From contig JAHNUO010000009.1 in the NCBI GenBank assembly GCA_019787685.1, forward strand, positions 620,001 through 684,000: a stretch of 64,000 nt of DNA, written 5' to 3'. Both the position numbers and the translations under genes were made by a program. Every line of letters starts with the position of its first letter. Within the stretch, counting starts at the first letter, position 1. Below, piece by piece: positions 57,150 through 64,000 of the stretch. The DNA is from Chiua virens. Its lineage: Eukaryota > Basidiomycota > Agaricomycetes > Boletales > Boletaceae. The notes under the pieces are model-generated. The model was given only the letters and a program-made list of their open reading frames with translations, ran no database searches and was not told where the DNA came from.

Positions 57150-58812
57150 CTTGAGCATTGCTGAAGTGTAACACACCATTTTCCGCGAGCTCCGAGTCGG
57201 TGAAGGACGTCAGGGGAAGGCTACATTGGCCAGACTCGCGCAGACTTGTCGAACTTTCAGCAATGCTGCTCTGGATGTTCTGTGGGAAAACTTGACTTCG
57301 TTCGTGTACCTCATTCGATGTCTTCTGAGGAACTTGTGGAAAATCAAGTCGAGAGGGATGGTACGTCGTCATACATTACCAATTCATACGCACCACTGAT
57401 TTGGGACAGACGTTCCAACGAGCCATGACACTCAGCGACTGGGAAATTTTTTTCAGATACTCTTCTCGAGTCCGGTCTTTGACTGGTTTTGAACCCTCCA
57501 GATTTTGCTCAAGTTTGGATAGCAATGTCATCTTTTCGTTGTCCCATCCCCCGCAGTATGGTCCACTTGTCCCATGCCTCCAAACTCTCATCTGGGGAAA
57601 GTCGAAGAAAGAGTATGCACCGCTTTTGCAGCTGCTGTTCACCCATTCTCTAGTCGATGCTACGCTGCCATGTTTTGCCCTATGCTTACCTGAAATCTCA
57701 ATGCAGCTGACCTCAAGATGTCCGTCATTGAAAAAAATCAACATCCAAATTGTCGACGCGTACGGATCATTCTCGAACACTCCCCATGCTGATAGCCACC
57801 CAATGCTACACGATACGCTCTTACGCCTGCACTCATTGGAATCGGTCCGATGTCTCTCATCGACATCCGTTGACAGTCTCACTGAAGATTTCATGGTCCA
57901 TCTGTTCCGACGTCTCTCTTTGATTGAAGTCTCACTGTACCTCCCCAACGATTTACGGTTGGCGAATATAAAACCCCATCTTTCCCCTCCCGCTTTCGCA
58001 TCCATCGAGTTCTTGACGCTGAGCTGCAAACTGTCGACCTTGACATCACTTTTGGAACACATTCACTTTAAACCGAGAAGTGTCACGTTCACAGTAATCG
58101 ATGCTTGTACCCCAGACGCATTCCATTCATTCTCCATCGCACTTGCCAATGCTTGTGATTCAAAACAGCTCTCCCAAATCACGTTAACCATGGAAACGGA
58201 ATGGCTATATGACCGTGAACGTCAAGACATTTCCCTGACCACATTCCAGCCACTTCTTATGTTCCCGAACGTGGATTCCTTCACGTTCGATGTAATCTGC
58301 AACATCTCCTTTGACGACCACGTAATCGAGACGCTGACAAAACACTGGCCAAAGCTGACTAAATTCTCCCTCAACCCGACATTTGGCTGGGGAATCGAGT
58401 CGCAAGTGACGCACCATGGACTAATCACACTCCTCTCATGTTGTGTTGGGCTCGTCGACGTCGCGATCACAGTGGACTTTACAGAGATTGATCGGCCACA
58501 TCCCCTAATACCAAAGTCGCGACCAGGAAATGGGTTCACCACTGTCGGCGTGCCGACTTCATTACATCAGCGATCGAATTTCCACCGATGATCGCAGCCT
58601 TCCTGAGCGATATCTGTCCCAAGTTGGAGATTTTCCCGTCACCTTACCGCTTCCTGGACATTGACGAAGTGGACGAGGATGAGACGATCTTAGGCTGGAA
58701 GAAAGTGGGCGATTTGCTGCCTGTGTTCTTGGGAGTAAGAGAGCAATGTATGGAATGGTGCAAAGGAGGAAAAGCAAGAAGTGGCAATGACGGGGACTCA
58801 TTTGGTATTTGA
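57150..58812 (+). CDS. F-box/LRR-type protein
   Basis: Plus-strand gene. An N-terminal F-box-like segment (57210-57300) reads ATLARLAQTCRTFSNAALDV followed by LWENLTSFVYLIRCL, the typical Agaricomycete F-box start. One or two short introns near 57350-57410 lead to a long exon (about 57400-58560) with LSDWEIFFRYSSRVRSLTGF and leucine-rich-repeat-like strands. Toward the C-terminus the family pattern continues in a different frame (ADFITSAIEFPPMIAAFLSD, then VDEDETILGWKKVGDLLPVF) up to 58812, so a frameshift or an unrecognised short intron lies near 58540-58560. The product is a predicted SCF ubiquitin-ligase adaptor; the substrate is unknown. If the frameshift is real the protein loses its last 75-80 residues. 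Confidence 0.6.
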
Positions 58813-59369
58813 TCTCATTGACACTGGTAGACTCGCCTAGAAGACACGCAAGTTTATTGTGATGCGTCTTGTTGCAACTTACAGTGTTTTGCATGACGAG
58901 TGCCGTCCGGACTGCAAGGCGACTGTGACGGGGTCTTTGAGATTCTCGAGTGCCCGGAGCCACGAGTAGATGATCCAGTTTGAAGAATATAAGACGGATG
59001 TATCGGTCACAGACATCTCCCCAGACCATTGGACAAAAGTCCTACTGGTAGAGCGTTCCCTACTCCCCATAACGTGATATGGCGTTGTCCCAAGCCCACT
59101 CTCTGCGACCTGAGTGTTCTCGGTCCCAACCCTCCTAGGCTGGAGATGAATTGAACGAGAGGCTTTCGGCGTGTAGCAGTATGCACTCCAGTGTTTTGTT
59201 TTATCCCAGACGTGTGCAAACAGAATGAAACGATTGATTTTACGACATTCGTTACAGAACTGGTTCAGGAGAAACACCAACGACCCGAGGGCCCATATTG
59301 CAAGATAAAAAGGCAATAATACACATACAAGGGCGTGTACTAAGCATCATGGAAAAGTTCCGACACCAC
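58813..59369. other. Short intergenic region
   Basis: Open stretches on the minus strand (58562-59316) do not show family motifs. The region is the convergent 3' flank of the F-box and amidohydrolase genes. Confidence 0.4.
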
Positions 59370-61441
59370 TCACTTTCCTTTGTTCTTGTTCTTATGAATC
59401 TGACCATTCTGTAGGTCGTAGTGAGCACTGCCCAGCGCACATCATGAAGCAACTACTCACGATCATGATGACATCGAGCTTTCCGTTGGTTGCAGTTAAT
59501 ACGCTGATGTCCTCCAGTGGGTTCCCATCGACTAAAATGAGGTCCGCATAGTAGCCGGGCTGAACTTTGCCCAGTTCATGGGGGTGCATCATGATCTCAC
59601 CCCCTAGCGCAGTAGCAGACAGGATGGCTTCCATAGGCGTGAAGTCGAGAAGCTTGACGAAGAGTTCGAGATCCTGGTAGGAACTACACAGTGTCAATGT
59701 CCCAACCGCCGTTTGGTACCACGAATCATGCATACCCGTGGGGCGTCCATGCGAAGCTGACAATATGATGTAATCAGACTCTACCCTTCGACGAAACACG
59801 GAAACGTTACCCGTAATCACCGCCCGGGAGAATCTTGATGCCGCGTCTCTTCATCTCTTGCATGGCAGCGATGCATATGTGCAGTTCTCGTTTGTATCTC
59901 TCCGCGTCAGGTTTCTTGAAACCGACTATTGGATCATCCACAGGGAGTTAGCATGAGCAAAGCTACATGCATGAAGACATACACTGTGCTTTCTCAGCGA
60001 CGAGCAAGGACGAGTACAAAATGTTTATAGTCGGTGCAACATAGACACGATCTTTCTGCGCTTCGAGAGCATCCATGGACTCATCGGAGATAAACGCTTT
60101 ACGTTGACTTTAGTGAGATGATCCTACTCGAAGAAAAGGACACACAGCAGTGGTACAAGATATCAATTCCATACTGGAGGCACTGACGGACAGCTCTGTC
60201 GGAACGAGCATGGGAGCAAACACGGATGCCTTTGGCATGAGCAGCTTCAACAGCAGCAATGACGAGCTCATCAGAGAAAGTAGTATCCTCGGCACGAAGA
60301 TTTTCAAGGATTTCGTCGCCACTCATGAATAGCTTGATCTGAGAGACCGTTATCTTGATCAGAGGGGAAAACATGGACACAAGCAAGTACAAACGCTGTC
60401 AACGCCTGCATCAGCAAATGTGTTGATGGCTTTCGTGATATCTCCAGGGGTCTGAACATATGTCGTCACCCCCTCACAAAGATCACCACCGCGGGGTGCC
60501 ATCTAGTAGATTTAATGCATATCCTCTTGGAGGTACAATCGAGCACACACCTCCTGGCCATTAGCAAGATAGCGAGGACCGGGGATGTCTCCAGCTTGTA
60601 TAGCATTGCGCACAACAAGGTCCAAACGGGGCTTAGCTGATGCTGCGCCCACTGAAGCCACACTATGGACTCAGAGAAGCTCGCGAGAGACTCGGCATAG
60701 GAACATACCACACATGGTATAACCACTATCCAAGAACTGTCTCGCACTTCTAGCAGACATGATCGTGTGTTCTTCTGTGGGCAACGAACTGAGATCATCA
60801 AGGGTAGGCGAATTAATAAAGCTCGCATGCGCATGGGAATCGCAAAGACCACTCATGAGAGTGCGACCACTACCCTCGATGACAAAGGCATCTTGGAGTG
60901 TCTCGGGAGCGAGCTTTCCACCAACGCTGATGATACGCTGTCCTTTGACGAGAACATCACCTCGGTACGGATCCGCGCCAGTGGAATCGAGGATGTTGAC
61001 ATCAACAAATGCAACGAGCGTATCGTTGCTGCTTGATCTGATTTCCACGTTAGGAATCTTTAGGCGGGAGTCTGCTTTGGTCTGGTCGCGATCAGCGGGT
61101 CACTCCACTTGCCAGCCATCGTATTTTTACCAGATCGATTCCACGGAATGAAGGGTTCTGGGGATCCCATGGTTCTCCCAACCCGTTAGCATTATCAGGC
61201 CTGAGGGTCCTTAGTGGAGAATGAGGAGCCATCATCCTGTCCCCCGTCAACATTTGTGGAGAACTTGCGACAGGGGCATTGAACATACCACTGAGGAGGT
61301 ACCCATGTGCTGTTCGCGGGGACGGCGGCTGGATCCCAACTGGTTGAAAGGCTTATCAGGTAGCATGTACCACAATCTCTGCAGGACAATCACTTACTTG
61401 AAATTGAGCGGACGTGCGCGTTGGACATCTGGAGCGGCCAT
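59370..61441 (-). CDS. Amidohydrolase family protein
   Basis: Minus strand, ATG at 61441 (MAAPDVQRARPLNFK, then an intron). The next exon has SWDPAAVPANSTWVPPQWYV. The exon around 61048-60690 has VAFVDVNILDSTGADPYRGD and the metal-binding HAHASF motif (LMSGLCDSHAHASF). Later exons give AGDIPGPRYLANGQE (about 60560), ITVSQIKLFMSGDEI (about 60340), IRVCSHARSDRAVRQCLQYG with a metal-ligand His (about 60200), FTPMEAILSATALGGEIM and KVQPGYYADLILVDGNPLED (59500-59640). The last exon ends HKNKNKGK with TGA at 59370. About eight introns. This is a metal-dependent hydrolase of the imidazolonepropionase/prolidase-like group. The substrate is unknown. Confidence 0.72.
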
Positions 61442-62205
61442 GGCTTGAGCCGGGTATCAAAACGGTCGGGTCTGATCAGGAGGTCACGACTCGCTCGGAC
61501 GATGGGGTCCCGCCTATATAACGGCCGTCCAGTACCAAATTAAACAATGGAATTTCTACTAAATGACGCGAAGCTGGGTCTGATGATCCATCCGAATGGG
61601 GGTGTGAAACCTGTGTCCCAACTGGTTTACCCCAAACAACCGATTGGGACCCACGGAGGATGCATCTAATTTAGCGGCCAGAGTGCAAAGAATACTACCA
61701 GTGATAATACCAACTCTAGTAAAGGTGCCAGCTCTGACATGGTGAGTGTCAAGTTAGGCGGGTACAATTGTCGTTTCATCATGTCGGATTACATAGTCCT
61801 CGAACACCAGAATCATGTACCAAGCATTCATGGCAGGACATTCTGTTAATGATCGATCGAAATGCGCGTCGTGCACGGCGGAGATGATATCAAGGAATTC
61901 TACTTGCTTCAAATGATGGAGACTTGGATGAACAAAGTTGAAGTTATGGTTGAATTATGTACGTGTGTTTGCTAGACTTGGATGCAAGTCTGATAATCAA
62001 ATGAATGTATGCGTTGTAAACCAGTTCGAGAAAAAAATGAGATACTTGCACGTTGAGAACTTATGCGAAGGCGACGAACCTGAGGGTCGAGCAGTGATCC
62101 TACGCCAACGCAGCGGATTCGTTTTTGACAGTCACACGAGTCACTGGTGACTTGGGAGTTGGCCCATTGAGAGCCGCACAAGCGGGTTGCTGAACACTCT
62201 TTTCA
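61442..62205. other. Intergenic, no recognisable gene
   Basis: 5' flank of the amidohydrolase gene and the relic to the right. No gene is recognised. Confidence 0.45.
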
Positions 62206-62690
62206 ACGAACTTAAGGAGGCTCCTTGCTAGTATAGGCATTCCCGTTCTCGACAACCGCAATATCACGCGTCAGGAGGATAAAGCACCGAAGTCCCGACA
62301 TACCATCACGATGACCTCCGAGGGTGTCTCCGAGGGGAACAGGAGATTGATGTCTTCCAATGGATTCAACCCGTAGAAGGTCGGCATAGCATCCTGGCTG
62401 CACCTTGCCGAGCTCTTACTGGTGAAGTGTGATTTCACTCCTGAGAACTGCTGCAGATCTCTGGCGAGAATCAAGTAAGTTGTCAATGAGTTCCAGATCC
62501 ACCTATGGCACGCGCGCAGTGAAGCTGCACGTCCGATGCGATCCAGTAAGTTCCTCCGAATACAGTCAACTTACCCGTGAGACGTCCAAGAAAATTCTTC
62601 TCGATGCCGGAGTCGTTACAACTTACAAGAATGTTAACACCCGTAGTCGGTACCTCAAAATATGTGATGACCATGCGAATAGACCTTTTT
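62206..62690 (-). pseudogene. Amidohydrolase C-terminal fragment (relic)
   Basis: Minus-strand sequence reads QPGCYADLLRVESIGRHQSP, matching the QPGYYADLILVDGNPLEDIS block of the amidohydrolase gene with several substitutions and a frame change. FTPQ-like and EITLHQ-like remnants lie upstream. No other part of the enzyme is recognisable nearby. Confidence 0.55.
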
Positions 62691-62699
62691 AACCTTGGA

Positions 62700-64000
62700 G
62701 TCGCCCTTACCTTGATTCCCCTTTCTTCATTTCCTTCAGACCTGCCATGCCAATGAGAAGCTTTCTGGCACCGGCAGCATCAAAACTGTGAGTGTTTGAC
62801 TTGGATATGCTGGACGAACTACCCAGGGTGGATATCTCGCGCCAGTCCATCTCTCAGAAGGCGAGCATGTGACTGGTCACAATACCGTGACCGTGATACA
62901 CCTGAAGTTTGCTACGAGAGCTCCAATTGGAATTGTTGCACCGACGTATGAATAGTCTGGACAGCAAGGCAGGAGTTTCGATATCCGGTATTCCATATAG
63001 CACCTGATCGCATGAAGAATTGAAACTTGAAAGTCGTGGTCAACTGATAGCGATACATCGTTCTCAGGGTCACTTCACCTTCCACTCTGAATAGGTAAAG
63101 AACCTGCTATTCGCTTGAGGAATTCGACCTGTACATTGACAAATGTTAATTGTTCCTTCAAGTTCGCGGGCCCTAGTAGTATTAATAGCCACCTAGTAGT
63201 AGCTGCATGAACTTCACACGTTCAGCTGACGCAAACAGACTTCCTCAAGGCTGAACTTGCATGTCGAGTGTACCTCACCTTCTCCCGGGGCAATTTGAAC
63301 GACCGCACCTGATCTATTCCGTCCATTCATAGGCTTGGTGGAGCGCCAATATGTACTTATCAGGTCAGGCATAGAAGCCTCTGAGCTTGCTTCTAAACCT
63401 AAAATCATTACGTTCAACCTGGAGCGGTAATGAGGTCTCAACCGTTACTGGCAATTACGCGGAAAGTGCGAGGGGCGCGGTGCAGACGTACATGATGGCG
63501 GAAAGAGCAGTCGTAAAAGGTCACTTCATGGGCGGAATATGTTCTATGATGATCGGATCAGGCTGACCGGCGCGCTGCGCAGATGCTAGAAGCGACCCTA
63601 GCCGCAGTTTACTTACGGAATCAAGTGAGCGCCCCGCTCAAGGTATTACGACTGCGGCTCTACATTAACGTCTGGCAATATTGCCAAATTATTCTTTTAG
63701 GTCCTGTGAAACAATTGGCGAGGTCGGTGAACACGTTTGTGACGGAAGCTGTACGCAAGGATTTAAGTGGCAACGTGCGTCCCTCCCGCGAGTCCGAGAT
63801 TCTAAGTCTGCCAGTGACTCAGGGTACTATACGTACCCGGTAACTAGGTCAGATCCATAACGCCTTTGGAACATGACCTGCGGTTGATCCCTTGCGAAGA
63901 ACTTGGAGGTGAGGCCGTCCAAGATTGCAAGGCTTCCCAAACGTGCTTTGCAGGGGCCAAGAGGTTAAGAATCATGATCATGGTACATTCTACCTCCCAA
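62700..64000. other. No recognisable gene at right edge
   Basis: Open stretches at 63214-63441 (-) and 63583-63843 (+) have no recognised motif. The first could be the end of a decayed copy related to the fragment at 62206-62690. Confidence 0.35.

Noticed and set aside
57091..58062. Minus-strand open frames over the F-box gene
   Set aside because: They are shadows of the plus-strand gene; the plus-strand translation carries the F-box and LRR pattern.

Overview
The window looks like nuclear DNA of an Agaricomycete (mushroom-forming basidiomycete). The genes carry many 48-70 nt GT-AG introns with CTRAY branch points. The gene families are typical of that group: a fungal G-domain protein, DUF6698 and DUF6532 proteins, F-box/LRR, PARP-like, fungalysin, GH20, and a Plavaka-type transposon. 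No bacterial, organellar or viral gene was recognised.

The left part (1-13 kb) is dominated by one extraordinary gene at 1804-10969. Seven ordinary exons encode a P-loop GTPase domain (G1 GRANAGKTT, G3 DSQG, G4 TKCD). From 3308 to 10207 the gene then holds about 80 tandem copies of an 86-90 bp unit. Each unit is a complete small intron: GTAAGT donor, CTRAY branch point, pyrimidine tract and (T/C/A)AG acceptor. The AG of one unit and the GT of the next are always separated by exactly 3 nt. I count 83 such triplets. They are all sense codons (Q 28, L 18, E 14, R 12, Y 5, G 2, K 2, D 2) and lie in the one frame that joins upstream exon 7 (phase 0) to the downstream exons (phase 0). The model has 94 exons, 93 introns and 573 residues, with an 83-residue Q/L/E/R-rich helical segment built from single-codon exons. 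The last four triplets lie between introns that are unrelated or only half related to the repeat, which argues against a satellite artefact. I consider this the undescribed system in the window. It is flanked by a GH31 relic on the left and a DDE transposase relic on the right.

The region 13-30 kb is transposon-rich. It holds a Plavaka-type element on the minus strand, split by a 1002 bp solo LTR; a DUF6532-type gene with peptide repeats and a coiled-coil hypothetical gene; a complete 1609 bp Tc1/mariner element with 216 bp terminal repeats and TA target duplications, whose transposase has in-frame stops; and a DUF6698-type gene immediately 3' of it. AT-rich decayed repeats follow.

The region 30.7-44 kb holds four dispersed paralogues of one family: WD40 repeats, coiled coil, and an unknown C-terminal domain. 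Two copies are full length (32302-34838 and 35898-38568) and two are decayed. An intronless ArsB/CitM-type ion transporter (39806-41470, minus) sits between them.

The region 44-64 kb encodes secreted or catabolic enzymes: a fungalysin M36 protease, a PARP-like protein with an altered catalytic His position, a GH20 hexosaminidase with a probable one-base frameshift plus a duplicated fragment of it, an F-box/LRR protein, and a secondary-metabolism-like amidohydrolase plus its C-terminal relic. All exon boundaries are inferred by eye from splice signals and frame. No transcript evidence was available.
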